Source: JBOHNM01 sp050730675 (lineage in GTDB: Bacteria; Planctomycetota; Phycisphaerae; Phycisphaerales; UBA1924). Taken from it: a DNA stretch of 22,343 bases. Shown piece by piece: positions 1-8,371 of this stretch. Under the pieces are notes generated by a model. That model searched no databases. It was not told the origin of the DNA and saw only the letters and a list, made by a program, of their open reading frames with translations. Position numbers and translations under genes: made by a program. The stretch spans positions 1-22,343 of the forward strand of contig JBOHNM010000060.1 of assembly GCA_050730675.1 (NCBI GenBank), read 5' to 3'. The stretch's first letter is position 1; the number at the start of each line of letters is the position of its first letter.

Positions 1-615
1 GGCGTCGAAGAGCGGGCGCAGGTAGGGGTTGACCTTGGCGGCGATATCGCCGGGGAGGAACCCGAGCTTCTCGCCGGCCTCGACCGCGGGGCGGACGAGG
101 ATGACCTTTTTGGCGCGTCCACTCTTCAGGAGGTGGACCGCCGCGGCAACGGCGAGATAGGTCTTGCCGGTTCCCGCGGGACCGATGCCAAAAACCACGT
201 CGCAATCGCGGATGGCGTCGAGGTAGACCTGCTGGTTGGCGGTCCGGGGCTTGATCAGCCGGCCGCCGGCATAGACATCAAGCTGCGCACCCCAAGCCGG
301 GCCGTCGAGGGCGGCGCCTTCGCCGACGTACTCGGCCAGATCTTCCTTCTCGGCGGCCTCGGTCATGGCCTTGCCGAGCAGGTCATGGACCTGCTGACGG
401 TTCAGCGAGTGGTTGCGGGCGACGGCGAGTTCGATGGCGCGGAAGACATCCCGAGCGGCGGCCACGGCGGTGCGTGGGCCGCTGACCCGGATCGAGCCAT
501 CGCGGGAGGTGACCTTCACCCCCAGCACCTCGCGGATCATCTTCAAGTTACGATCCGTCGGTCCCAGCATCGCCAGACGAGCCGGGCCTTGGGGTACAGC
601 AATGATCAGATCCAC
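1..615 (-). CDS. phoH: PhoH family ATPase, partial (C-terminus beyond window)
   Basis: The minus strand is open from a GTG at 613-615 to the window edge, giving the first 205 residues. Residues 1-70 resemble the N-terminal KH-like region of bacterial PhoH proteins. A Walker A motif (GIGPAGTGKT, residues 143-152) opens the ATPase domain. It is followed by the family-typical VILVRPAVEAGEKLGFLPGD segment and KVNPYLRPLFDA at the edge. PhoH proteins are cytoplasmic P-loop ATPases linked to phosphate starvation and RNA metabolism; their exact role is unsettled. GTG was chosen because GGAG lies 10 bases upstream; a TTG three codons earlier is too close to that site. The gene diverges from the lipoprotein gene. 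The Walker B and C-terminal part lie outside the window. Confidence 0.93.
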   Translation of the reverse strand, partial: MDLIIAVPQGPARLAMLGPTDRNLKMIREVLGVKVTSRDGSIRVSGPRTAVAAARDVFRAIELAVARNHSLNRQQVHDLLGKAMTEAAEKEDLAEYVGEGAALDGPAWGAQLDVYAGGRLIKPRTANQQVYLDAIRDCDVVFGIGPAGTGKTYLAVAAAVHLLKSGRAKKVILVRPAVEAGEKLGFLPGDIAAKVNPYLRPLFDA

Positions 616-778
616 GCGGGACAAACTCCGAGGGGCCGAATTGACCGGGCCCGGGCCGAGGTCCGCGGCGGGTTTGCCGCGAGTTTTGGCCCGGAATAAT
701 GCTAGCGGGGCAGCGGCCGGCGATGGAGAATGCACGGGGTGGGGCGAGGGCCTCAATAGGATGGATGGGACCGAGAAC

Positions 779-1264
779 ATGCCCGCACATGATACGAACA
801 TACGTCGATATTTGCGATATGTTTGGTATTTGGGGATTGCCGGTGGATTGCTTGTGTTCAACGCTTGCGGACCCGTTCTGCCTCCGGCGGACCCGGCGCT
901 CGTGGCCGAGGGATCGCCCGTCCATCTTCAGTGCGTTGCGGATTGGGATGATCTGGAGGCCGCGCTGCCGGTGGGGCTGACGGATTCGGAGTGCGCGAAG
1001 ATTGATGAACTGCCGGGAGAGACCGCCAACCGACGGGCGTGGAGGGTGCTGTCGATCGCGGAGGAGTACGGGACGGTGACGGCGACGCGTGTCGGGCCGG
1101 CGAAACCGGACGGGAAGGGCGCATGCACCATCCGACTGGAAGCACAGATCGGACGCAACGGCGACCCGGACCGCGAAGCGCGGCTGGTGGCGGGGATGGA
1201 GCGCCGGCTGAGGCAGCTCGCGGGCGTGGACTGGGCGCCGGGGGATGAGGAGATGGACCCGTAA
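779..1264 (+). CDS. Small putative lipoprotein, function unknown
   Basis: This encodes 161 residues. A basic start (NIRRYLRYVWY) is followed by a hydrophobic stretch and a lipobox-like FNAC with Cys30, suggesting export and lipid attachment. The mature part is about 130 residues, acidic and without transmembrane segments. It contains a stretch on pathway VTATRVGPAKP followed by CTIRLEAQIGRNGDPDREARL, resembling a short beta-strand domain. I do not recognise the family. An in-frame ATG at 761 is an alternative start (GAGGG ten bases upstream), but it would place the Cys at 36 with a long N-region. The longer open frame back to 413 is antisense to phoH and is not credible. Its stop is 21 bases from the stop of the convergent mutase gene. 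Confidence 0.6.
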   Translation: MPAHDTNIRRYLRYVWYLGIAGGLLVFNACGPVLPPADPALVAEGSPVHLQCVADWDDLEAALPVGLTDSECAKIDELPGETANRRAWRVLSIAEEYGTVTATRVGPAKPDGKGACTIRLEAQIGRNGDPDREARLVAGMERRLRQLAGVDWAPGDEEMDP

Positions 1265-1285
1265 GGAGGGGCTGCACAGACCGAC

Positions 1286-2746
1286 TCAGCCGATCACGCG
1301 TGCTGCATCGTCAAGAATTGCATTCGCTTCGGTGATCGTCGGGGCCTCGGCGATGAGACGCATGATCGGTTCGGTGTTGCTGGCGCGAACGTGGAGCCAC
1401 GCGCGGCGAGCAACCAGGTCCACACGTACACCGTCGGTCCGGTCCACGCGCTCGGCGGCGTAGGCGCGGGCGACTTTCTCTCCTGCAGCGGTGGCGATCT
1501 CGCGGCTGGCGAGATCGACCTTGCGTTTGACGATCGCGTAAGCGGGCGTGCCGGCGACGAGCTTGCTGATCGGCTGGCGAGTCTTGGCCATGAGGGCCAG
1601 CACCAGGGCCATGGCGCTGAGGGAGTCGCGGATGTACGTCACCTTCGGCCAGATGACCCCGCCGTTGCCCTCGCCGCCGAACGCGGCTTTGTGCTTCTTC
1701 ATCAGCTCGACGACGTTGGCCTCGCCGACGGCCGAGCGGAGGACCTTGGCGCCGTAGCGTGCGGCGACATCCTCGATCATGCGGCTGGTGGAGAGGTTGA
1801 CGACGATCTTGTCGCCCTTGCGGAGGCCGCCGAGTTCGCCCAAGGCCATGGCGCACAGGACGAGTGTGTATTCCTCGCCGATGTAGACACCGCGTTCGTC
1901 GATGACGGCCAGGCGGTCGGCGTCGGGATCCTGGGCGAAGCCGACATCGCCGCCGTGCTTCTTGACGGCCTTGGCGAGGGCGGTGAGGTTTTCCTTGAGA
2001 GGCTCGGGCGTGTGGGGGAAGAGGCCGCGGTCGGAAGTGCGGGCGAGGTCGCCGGTGGACTCGTAAAGCTGCTCAATAACGGCGGCAGGGCAGAGCGTGC
2101 GAACGGCCCAGTCGCTCATGTACGCGCCGGACATGCCGAGGTTGTCGATGACCGCGCCGGTGCGCAGCTTGGCGAGTTTCTTGAGCGTTGCATCGCCCAC
2201 CGCACGGCGGACTATGCCGAGGTGGCCGTGCGTCAGTTCGGGCTCGACACGGGCGTGGCCGAGGGAACGCCAGCCGCCGACGGTCGGATACACGGTCTTG
2301 TGGTAGAGGGCGATGATCTCATCGGCCGTGGCCTTGTCCGGCGCCGCGGCGTCGGGCACGCCCGCCTTGAGGCCGGGGCGGCGGATGATCGGCTTGAGGC
2401 CGCACCATGGCTGCGGGTTGTGGCTGGCGGTGATCATCAGGCCGCCGTCGGCGCCGGCCTGGTCCACGATGACGCCGACGGTCGGGGTCATGGCGATATC
2501 GAGGTCGATGACGTCGCAGCCGCGGGCGAGGAGGGCCGAGCGGGCGATGCCGGCGAAGAGATCACTGCCACGCCGGCCGTCGCGCCCGAGCACGATGGTG
2601 ACAGGGGCCCTGCCTTTGCGCGGGCGCGCGGCGAGCCACTGGGCGAACGCCGATGCGAAGCGGGCGGTGACGTCGGGCGTCATCGACGTGCCGATGATGC
2701 CGCGGCAACCGGACACGCTCAGCATCAGCACATCAGCGTCGGACAT
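1286..2746 (-). CDS. glmM: Phosphoglucosamine mutase / phosphomannomutase family enzyme
   Basis: This 486-residue protein belongs to the alpha-D-phosphohexomutase superfamily, which moves phosphate between C6 and C1 of a hexose or hexosamine. All four family signatures are present. The phosphoserine loop is TASHNP (Ser108). The metal loop is DPDADR (273-278). The sugar-binding loop is GGEGNGG (about 357-363). The phosphate-binding loop is RASNTEP (454-460). A perfect AAGGAG lies nine bases upstream of the ATG. The likely product, glucosamine-1-phosphate, feeds UDP-GlcNAc synthesis, but the motifs alone do not separate glucosamine from mannose or glucose substrates, so the symbol is the best guess. 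It diverges from the PTPS-like gene across 69 bases. Confidence 0.9.
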   Translation of the reverse strand: MSDADVLMLSVSGCRGIIGTSMTPDVTARFASAFAQWLAARPRKGRAPVTIVLGRDGRRGSDLFAGIARSALLARGCDVIDLDIAMTPTVGVIVDQAGADGGLMITASHNPQPWCGLKPIIRRPGLKAGVPDAAAPDKATADEIIALYHKTVYPTVGGWRSLGHARVEPELTHGHLGIVRRAVGDATLKKLAKLRTGAVIDNLGMSGAYMSDWAVRTLCPAAVIEQLYESTGDLARTSDRGLFPHTPEPLKENLTALAKAVKKHGGDVGFAQDPDADRLAVIDERGVYIGEEYTLVLCAMALGELGGLRKGDKIVVNLSTSRMIEDVAARYGAKVLRSAVGEANVVELMKKHKAAFGGEGNGGVIWPKVTYIRDSLSAMALVLALMAKTRQPISKLVAGTPAYAIVKRKVDLASREIATAAGEKVARAYAAERVDRTDGVRVDLVARRAWLHVRASNTEPIMRLIAEAPTITEANAILDDAARVIG

Positions 2747-2815
2747 GTACAGGGGCTCCTTGGGGCGGGAATGTAGGTTTCAGAGGGTGCAGGTGCGCGT
2801 GTCGTACGATCCGGC

Positions 2816-3283
2816 ATGTACCGACTCACCATCGACGACACGTTTTCCGCGGCACACGCGATCGTGATCAAGGGATGGCGCGAGCCTCTGCATGGGCATG
2901 ACTGGCGCGTGCGGCTGACCCTCGAAGCCGAGCTGCTCGATGAGGACGGTCTGATGGTGGACTTCCATGCGGCGCAAGAGGACCTGAGAGCGATCATTGC
3001 GCCTTTCCGCAATACCAACCTGAACGAAACCCCACCTTTTGACAAACTGAATCCGACCGCGGAGCGCGTAGCGGCTCACATCGCGACAGTCTTTACAGAG
3101 CGCCTGCAAAGCCGCGTCCGAGAAGCCCCGAAGAATCAGGTCGCCCCTGCCGTGCGCGTACGGTCCGTCCGCGTCACAGAAGCCGTAGGCTGCGCGGCGG
3201 TGTATTTCCCACCGCAAGCCCCGCACGGGAAGCACAAGGACCGCGTCAATCCGTATCGGAGCAGTCCCCGTCGTCGATCGTGA
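2816..3283 (+). CDS. 6-pyruvoyl-tetrahydropterin synthase / QueD-like protein with altered active site
   Basis: This 155-residue protein has the PTPS/QueD fold signature: FSAAH with His14, LHGHDW with His26 and His28 (the three zinc ligands), VDF at 48-50 and a pterin-binding Glu122 (VTEAVGC). Family members act on 7,8-dihydroneopterin triphosphate in queuosine, biopterin or, in some bacteria, folate synthesis. The catalytic residues differ from QueD. The Cys four positions before the first His of HGH is Arg22, with Glu23 next to it. The segment aligned with LDHHYLND of E. coli QueD, which holds the catalytic Asp-His, reads FRNTNLNE (64-71). The substrate is therefore uncertain. The C-terminal 20 residues are basic. 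It lies 13 bases ahead of ppk1 on the same strand. No strong ribosome site is visible. Confidence 0.85.
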   Translation: MYRLTIDDTFSAAHAIVIKGWREPLHGHDWRVRLTLEAELLDEDGLMVDFHAAQEDLRAIIAPFRNTNLNETPPFDKLNPTAERVAAHIATVFTERLQSRVREAPKNQVAPAVRVRSVRVTEAVGCAAVYFPPQAPHGKHKDRVNPYRSSPRRRS

Positions 3284-3296
3284 GTGAATCTGCCGC

Positions 3297-5558
3297 ATGA
3301 GCACCGCCGAGAGCAAACCCCGAAAGAACGGCCGCCGTAGCGGCTCGGTGCAGGCCAACGGGCATGTGGCCCACGAGGAACAGGGCGGTCCGGTGGTCAG
3401 CCTGACGCCCGTGGGTGACGGCGCGACGCGGCCGGACCTGCGGCCCGGCAGCACGTCGCTCAACCGAGACCTGTCGTGGCTGCAGTTCAACGCTCGCGTG
3501 CTCTACCAGGCGCTCGACGAGCGGCTGCCGCTATTGGAGCGCGTGCGGTTCCTGGGCATCTTCACCAGCAACCTCGACGAGTTTGTGATGAAGCGCGTGG
3601 GGTGGCTGAAGAAGGTGATCGAGAGCCGGCTGGACCCCGACGGGGATCGTGGATTCTCGCCGCAGCAATTGCTCGAAGCTGTGCGGCACACCTTCGAGCA
3701 CCTGGAAGAACAGCAGGCGGACTGCTACGAGCGATCGATCCGCCCGGCGCTGGCGCGTCAGGGGATCGACCTGCTGTGGTATGCCGATTGCACCGACGAC
3801 GAGAAAAAATCACTGGACCAGCTCCACCGCGACACCGTCTTTCCGGTGTTGACGCCGCTGGCGGTAGACCCGGGGCACAAGTTTCCGTTCATCAGCAACC
3901 TGTCGCAGAACCTGGCGGTGCTGATGACCGAGCCGGGCAACAGCGAGCCGGTGTTCGCTCGGGTCAAGGTGCCGCAAGGAATGCCTCAGTGGGTGCGGGT
4001 GCCGTCGGCCCCGGGCGAGAAGGTCGAGCAGGGGCGCGGGCGGTTCGTGCCGCTGTACGACCTGATCCGGCACAATCTTGAAGACCTGTTCACCGGGATG
4101 CAGATCCTGGAGGTCATGCCCTTCCGCGTGACGCGTGCGGCCGACGGTGGCGGCGACGCGGGGGACGAAGCGGATGCGGAGAACCTGCTGGATGCAGTGG
4201 AAGCGGCGCTGAAACGCCGTCGCTTTGCGCGCGTGGTGCGGCTGGAGGTGCCGCGCGAGGCCTCGGCGACGCTCATCCGCCAGCTCGCGGACATGATGCA
4301 GATCAAGCCCGAGGACACCGATGCTTCGCAGGGCTTGCTCGATTTCCGCAACCTTTTCGAGATCGCGGACCTGCCGCGCGCGGACCTGAAGTTCGCGCCA
4401 TGGACGCCCGTTGTGCCGGCACGCCTGGCCGATCGCGACGAGTCGCTCTTCGATCAGATCAAGCGCGGCGACATCCTCGTCCACCACCCGTACGAGAGTT
4501 TCAACGCCTCGACCGAGCGGTTCATCGCCGAGGCCGCGGCGGATCCCAACGTCCTGGCGATCAAGCAGACGATCTACCGCACCAGCCGCGATTCTCCATT
4601 CATCGGGCACTTGGTGCGCGCGGCCGAGCAGGGCAAGCAGGTGGCGTGCCTGGTCGAGGTGCGAGCGCGGTTTGATGAGGGCCGCAACGTGCGCCTGGCG
4701 CAATTGCTCGAGAAGGCCGGCGTCCACGTAGCGTACGGCGTTGTCGGGCTCAAGACGCACTGCAAGGCGGCGCTGGTGGTGCGCAAGGAGCCCGAGGGGC
4801 TGCGCTGCTACGCGCACCTGGGAACGGGCAACTACAACCCCTCGACGGCGATGCTCTACACGGACGTAGGCCTGTTCACCTGCGATCCGCTCATCACCGA
4901 GGACGTTGTGGACCTGTTCAACCTGCTGACCGGCCGCTCGCGCAAGCGCGACTACAACCGGCTGCTGGTGGCCCCCGCGACGATGAAGCCACGGTACATG
5001 GACTTGATTGCCCGCGAGTCGGAGATCGCGCGGCTGCACGCGGAGGGGCGCTCGCCGGTGGGCGGGCGAATCATCGCGAAGATGAACGCGCTGGAAGACA
5101 GCCAGACGATGCAGGCGCTGTACAAGGCGAGCCGCGCGGGCGTGAAGATCGAGCTCTTTGTTCGTGGATTCTGCTGCCTGCGCCCCGGTGTCGAGGGGAT
5201 GTCGGAGAACATCCGCGTCTCGTCGGTGGTCGGGCGGTTCCTCGAGCACTCGCGGATCTTCCACTTCGGCGCAGGCAAAGCTGACCCGCTCGACGGCGAG
5301 TGGTTCATCGGCTCGGCGGACTGGATGTACCGCAATCTGGAGCAGCGGGTGGAAGCAGCGTGCCCCGTGCTCGATCGGGGCGCGCGGGCGCGGCTGCACC
5401 GGATCCTCGAGGTCATGCGGGTCGACCGGCGCAACGCCTGGGTGCTGCAGCCCGACGGTCGCTACATCCAGGAGCCGCTGGACGACGATGTCGACAGTGA
5501 GAGCCCGGCGGCGCTGGGGACGTTCGGCACGCTCATGCGCGATGCGCTCACGACTTGA
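3297..5558 (+). CDS. ppk1: Polyphosphate kinase 1
   Basis: The 753-residue enzyme reversibly polymerises the gamma phosphate of ATP into inorganic polyphosphate. About 55 residues of basic, low-complexity N-terminus precede the usual PPK1 start (LNRDLSWLQFNARVLYQA). This accounts for its being longer than the typical ~690 residues. The N domain includes FTSNLDEFVMKRVG. The catalytic phospholipase-D-like domains carry HHPYESF, AIKQTIYRTS, the phosphoacceptor His488 in KTHCKAALVVRKE, YAHLGTGNYNPSTA, and the second conserved His651 in LEHSRI. It directly follows the PTPS-like gene, so the two may be co-transcribed. Its stop lies seven bases from the convergent stop of the 491-aa protein gene. 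A later start cannot be excluded. Confidence 0.97.
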   Translation: MSTAESKPRKNGRRSGSVQANGHVAHEEQGGPVVSLTPVGDGATRPDLRPGSTSLNRDLSWLQFNARVLYQALDERLPLLERVRFLGIFTSNLDEFVMKRVGWLKKVIESRLDPDGDRGFSPQQLLEAVRHTFEHLEEQQADCYERSIRPALARQGIDLLWYADCTDDEKKSLDQLHRDTVFPVLTPLAVDPGHKFPFISNLSQNLAVLMTEPGNSEPVFARVKVPQGMPQWVRVPSAPGEKVEQGRGRFVPLYDLIRHNLEDLFTGMQILEVMPFRVTRAADGGGDAGDEADAENLLDAVEAALKRRRFARVVRLEVPREASATLIRQLADMMQIKPEDTDASQGLLDFRNLFEIADLPRADLKFAPWTPVVPARLADRDESLFDQIKRGDILVHHPYESFNASTERFIAEAAADPNVLAIKQTIYRTSRDSPFIGHLVRAAEQGKQVACLVEVRARFDEGRNVRLAQLLEKAGVHVAYGVVGLKTHCKAALVVRKEPEGLRCYAHLGTGNYNPSTAMLYTDVGLFTCDPLITEDVVDLFNLLTGRSRKRDYNRLLVAPATMKPRYMDLIARESEIARLHAEGRSPVGGRIIAKMNALEDSQTMQALYKASRAGVKIELFVRGFCCLRPGVEGMSENIRVSSVVGRFLEHSRIFHFGAGKADPLDGEWFIGSADWMYRNLEQRVEAACPVLDRGARARLHRILEVMRVDRRNAWVLQPDGRYIQEPLDDDVDSESPAALGTFGTLMRDALTT

Positions 5559-5565
5559 ACAGGTG

Positions 5566-7041
5566 TTACTTGATGTAATCCGCCAGCGGGTCCGGCCCGC
5601 GCTCGTTCGCCGAGGGATCGAGCTTGGCGGCCTCGGCAAGCCAGGCCGCGTGGTTGGGGCGTGATTGGCCGGCCGCGGCGGCAATACACCCCAGCGAACG
5701 CCGCACGTTGGCGGCGGCTTTCGGCTCATCGCCCGCGGCCAAGATCGCCGCGTCCGCGAGTTCGGCAGCGGCCTTCTCGTCGCCGGATCCGAGCCGGATC
5801 CCATAGGAACGCACGGCTTCGTGGACGATCATCCACCGCTCGAAGGCGATCAGCGACTTCCACGCATCGACGGGGATGCGCGCCGGTCGGCCGCGGCCCA
5901 GCCGCTTGGTCTGCTGCTCAACCCACCCGCGTGAAACGGCCTGGCTCGGGCTCACCTCCAGGCGCTCGGTCATGAGCCGCAGCGCGGCGAAGTCCTCGGC
6001 GGGGATCATCGACGCTTCGTCGGGGTCGTTGCTCTCGATGTCCAGTCGCGTCACGACATCGTCGCCGTTGTCCAACTCGCGCACCATGCGCAGGTACTCG
6101 TAGCGATCCTGGAACTCACCCCAGGGGTACTGGGCCAGTTCGGACTCGATCAGCTTTGCCACGCGCTTCTGCGAGGACTGGGTGAGGTCGGACAGAGCCT
6201 TCATCTCCTGCAGCACGGCGGTGAGCCGGACGGCGTTGAACGCGGGCTCGTCCTCGGCGCCGCGCTCCCAGAGCCAGGTGTAGAGGCCCATCGCACGGCG
6301 CGGGTTGCCGTCGCGGGCGGCGGCCCGGGCTTCCTCCAGGCGGGCCAGCACATCGACACGGGCGGCGGGGCGTCCGGCCTTCCGGTCGGCATCGCGCGGG
6401 TCGGTCACCGGGTCGGCGAGTCCGTCGCCCTCGCGGAAGATGTCGCGGCGCGCGGGCGCTGCCGGTGGCGCGTTGTCGCGCGTGTGGAGTTCATCCCAGA
6501 CCGGCATGGCGGCCTGGGCCCGCTCCAAGTTCAACTGGAACTGGTGGATCGCCATGATCGCCGTCGGCCAGTGCTGCTCGAAACTCTCCTGTGCGCCGGG
6601 CTTGTACATCTTCCGGCTATCGGGGAACGGCGAAGGCAGCATGTCCCCCGGCTGAAGCTTCGGCCAGAAGAGCTTGAACCGCTTGTCGTTGGCGAAGAAG
6701 TACGCCTGCCACTTGCGTTCCGGCAAGTCGTACCCGTAGGTGGCCTTCAGCAGCGCGGCGTCTTCGGCGCTGACATCGACCACAACCGCGTGCCATCTGG
6801 CCCAGGCGCGGAGTGTGTCGTTGTCCCACATCGGACGGCGGCCTTGTGTCGGCGGGGTGATCGAAAGTCGGGCGATCAGCACCTTGTGTTCTTGGCGGGC
6901 CTTGTCGGCCGCCTGCCTCAGGGACATCTTCACCGCGACATCGTCGGTGAAGATCCGTTCCTGGCCGCGGGCCGGCGCAACCAAGTGCGCCACGACCACC
7001 ACCAGCATCATGCACGTCCATTTGGACCAGCATCCCGCCAT
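5566..7041 (-). CDS. Secreted protein with degenerate thioredoxin-like N-terminal region and helical C-terminal region
   Basis: The product is 491 residues. A signal peptide is clear: WSKWTC, a run of Met/Leu/Val, then likely cleavage after PARG. About residues 40-140 have the strand/helix pattern of a thioredoxin-like fold (HKVLIARLSI...; WHAVVVDVSAEDAALL; KWQAYFFANDKRF), but there is no CxxC. The rest is alpha-helical with TPR-like stretches. The last 101 residues match the truncated gene at 21938-22343 (see findings). The ATG at 7041 was chosen because GAGGTG lies five bases upstream. The frame stays open back to 7080 but would then overlap the upstream gene. It follows the 427-aa membrane protein gene by four bases, so they probably form an operon. 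No enzymatic function is recognised. Confidence 0.8.
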   Translation of the reverse strand: MAGCWSKWTCMMLVVVVAHLVAPARGQERIFTDDVAVKMSLRQAADKARQEHKVLIARLSITPPTQGRRPMWDNDTLRAWARWHAVVVDVSAEDAALLKATYGYDLPERKWQAYFFANDKRFKLFWPKLQPGDMLPSPFPDSRKMYKPGAQESFEQHWPTAIMAIHQFQLNLERAQAAMPVWDELHTRDNAPPAAPARRDIFREGDGLADPVTDPRDADRKAGRPAARVDVLARLEEARAAARDGNPRRAMGLYTWLWERGAEDEPAFNAVRLTAVLQEMKALSDLTQSSQKRVAKLIESELAQYPWGEFQDRYEYLRMVRELDNGDDVVTRLDIESNDPDEASMIPAEDFAALRLMTERLEVSPSQAVSRGWVEQQTKRLGRGRPARIPVDAWKSLIAFERWMIVHEAVRSYGIRLGSGDEKAAAELADAAILAAGDEPKAAANVRRSLGCIAAAAGQSRPNHAAWLAEAAKLDPSANERGPDPLADYIK

Positions 7042-7045
7042 CACA

Positions 7046-8329
7046 TCACCTCGCGGCCAATTGTTCGCCGCGACGGGCACCGGGGTTTCCCGGGTAGCGG
7101 GTTTCCCCGGGGTGCACGCGCCCTACGGGCCGAATTCGGAAGCTCAACCACGCCAATTCGACCATCAGCCAGGCCGCAAGCAGGGGCAGCAGCCACCAGG
7201 CCTTGGGGCCCAGAGCATCGAGCATGCGCTGAATGAGGGCCGTGGCGTTGCCCTTATAGACCCCCTTGGCCAGACCGATCAGCGGGTGCGGCTTCGCGGC
7301 GGCCCGCCACGCGCCCGTCGCCAGCCACTTCCGCCCGGCCTCGCCCTTGCGCGCAGCCTTCACCAGCACGCCGTCGACCAGCGCGGGGTCGGCGGCCTTG
7401 AGGCCCAGCTTGTCCGCCTCGGTCAGAACATCGAGCGATTCCTTGCCCGCCACGTGCAAGGCCAGAGCGCCCGACTTGCCGCGCCGCTCGGCGAAGGTCG
7501 CCAGACGTGTGAGGTCCTCGGCGGTGTGGACATTCTTCATGACACGCATCGCGCCGCCCGGCGCGGTGTGCTCGGCCAGGTGCGCGATGTTGGTCATCGA
7601 GCGCTTAGCCGCCGCGGTGTCACTCGCTCGGAGCGCCTTGAGCATCCACTCGCCGAAGGACTTGGTGAGCGCGCCGGTCTTGCGTGCGGCCTTGAGGAGC
7701 GACGGCACCCAGTCGATCTCCGGCGCGAGGGTCGTGATCAGCCCCGCCGCGGAGAGGGCCGCGATGAGTGGGTCGGGTTCGCCGCCGATGATCCACTTAC
7801 CCCCTTCGATCAACAGGTCGCGCACGTCACCGATCACGAACAGGTCCGCGGCGATCGCGCCGACGAGCGACTCGATCGTGTCGCCGCGCCCGCTGATCGC
7901 GCCCCATCCGACGTCCTTCACGCGCCGGACCAGCGAGCCCTGCTCTGATTCCACCTCGTCGCGCAGCTTCTTGAGCGAAGCGGCATCAACGGGCTTGCCG
8001 CCATCAACAAAATCTTCCAGCCCCGCGTCGGCGATCGCCAACGCCTCGCCGTAGCGCCCCTCCTTGCGGAGCGACTGCACCTCGCCGATGTAATCGAACC
8101 CGGGAAGCGCCGCCAGCGCCCGCCGCGCGGCTTGCGCGGAGAGGTCCGCCGCGACCACCCAGAGAAGGAAGGCGGCAACCGCGATGCGAAGAACATGCCA
8201 GCGGCATCGCCACAGGCGTCGGGCGATGCCGGGTTGAACTCGCACGGTCTCCACGCCCCTGATTTCGGCTCGAATTGCCCACAAGGACGAAAGAGCCACC
8301 GATGCTCCGCTCGCCCGTTCGACCCCCAC
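7046..8329 (-). CDS. Membrane protein with N- and C-terminal transmembrane helices, function unknown
   Basis: The frame gives 427 residues. One hydrophobic helix lies at about 46-62 (HVLRIAVAAFLLWVVAADLSA) and another at 377-397 near the C-terminus, followed by a basic, Pro/Gly-rich tail. The roughly 310 residues between are helical. They include a TPR-like start (LRKEGRYGEALAIADAGLEDF) and many Lys/Ala-rich helices, so the central part is probably exposed on one side of the membrane. I do not recognise the family. The GTG at 8329 has GGGAG eight bases upstream; a GTG at 8254, closer to the first helix, is an alternative. It is the first gene of a probable two-gene operon with the secreted protein downstream, and it diverges from the aldolase gene. 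Confidence 0.72.
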   Translation of the reverse strand: MGVERASGASVALSSLWAIRAEIRGVETVRVQPGIARRLWRCRWHVLRIAVAAFLLWVVAADLSAQAARRALAALPGFDYIGEVQSLRKEGRYGEALAIADAGLEDFVDGGKPVDAASLKKLRDEVESEQGSLVRRVKDVGWGAISGRGDTIESLVGAIAADLFVIGDVRDLLIEGGKWIIGGEPDPLIAALSAAGLITTLAPEIDWVPSLLKAARKTGALTKSFGEWMLKALRASDTAAAKRSMTNIAHLAEHTAPGGAMRVMKNVHTAEDLTRLATFAERRGKSGALALHVAGKESLDVLTEADKLGLKAADPALVDGVLVKAARKGEAGRKWLATGAWRAAAKPHPLIGLAKGVYKGNATALIQRMLDALGPKAWWLLPLLAAWLMVELAWLSFRIRPVGRVHPGETRYPGNPGARRGEQLAAR

Positions 8330-8371
8330 TCCTCCTACTCCCTAGCATGGTTTCCCGCAGGAGATGACCCG

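Noticed and set aside
674..700. TTGCCG...AATAAT as a promoter for the lipoprotein gene
   Set aside because: The spacer is 15 bases and the match is weak; not better than background for a divergent gap.
413..778. N-terminal extension of the lipoprotein frame
   Set aside because: It is antisense to phoH and would place the export signal in the middle of the protein.
1391..2776. 461-codon open frame on the plus strand opposite the phosphohexomutase
   Set aside because: It is antisense to a gene with all family motifs; its composition (Ala/Gly/Asp/Val repeats) is typical of a shadow frame in high-GC DNA.
5553..5579. ACTTGA repeated at the ppk1 end and the convergent stop
   Set aside because: Six-base direct repeat only, with both copies inside coding or stop regions; chance is sufficient.
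3810..5804. 664-codon open frame on the minus strand opposite ppk1
   Set aside because: It is a shadow of ppk1 codon bias (Arg/His/Pro-rich, no recognisable domain) and also runs over the end of the neighbouring gene.
6740..7948. 402-codon plus-strand frame across the two minus-strand envelope genes
   Set aside because: It crosses the boundary between two well-supported genes and shows no domain, signal peptide or ribosome site.
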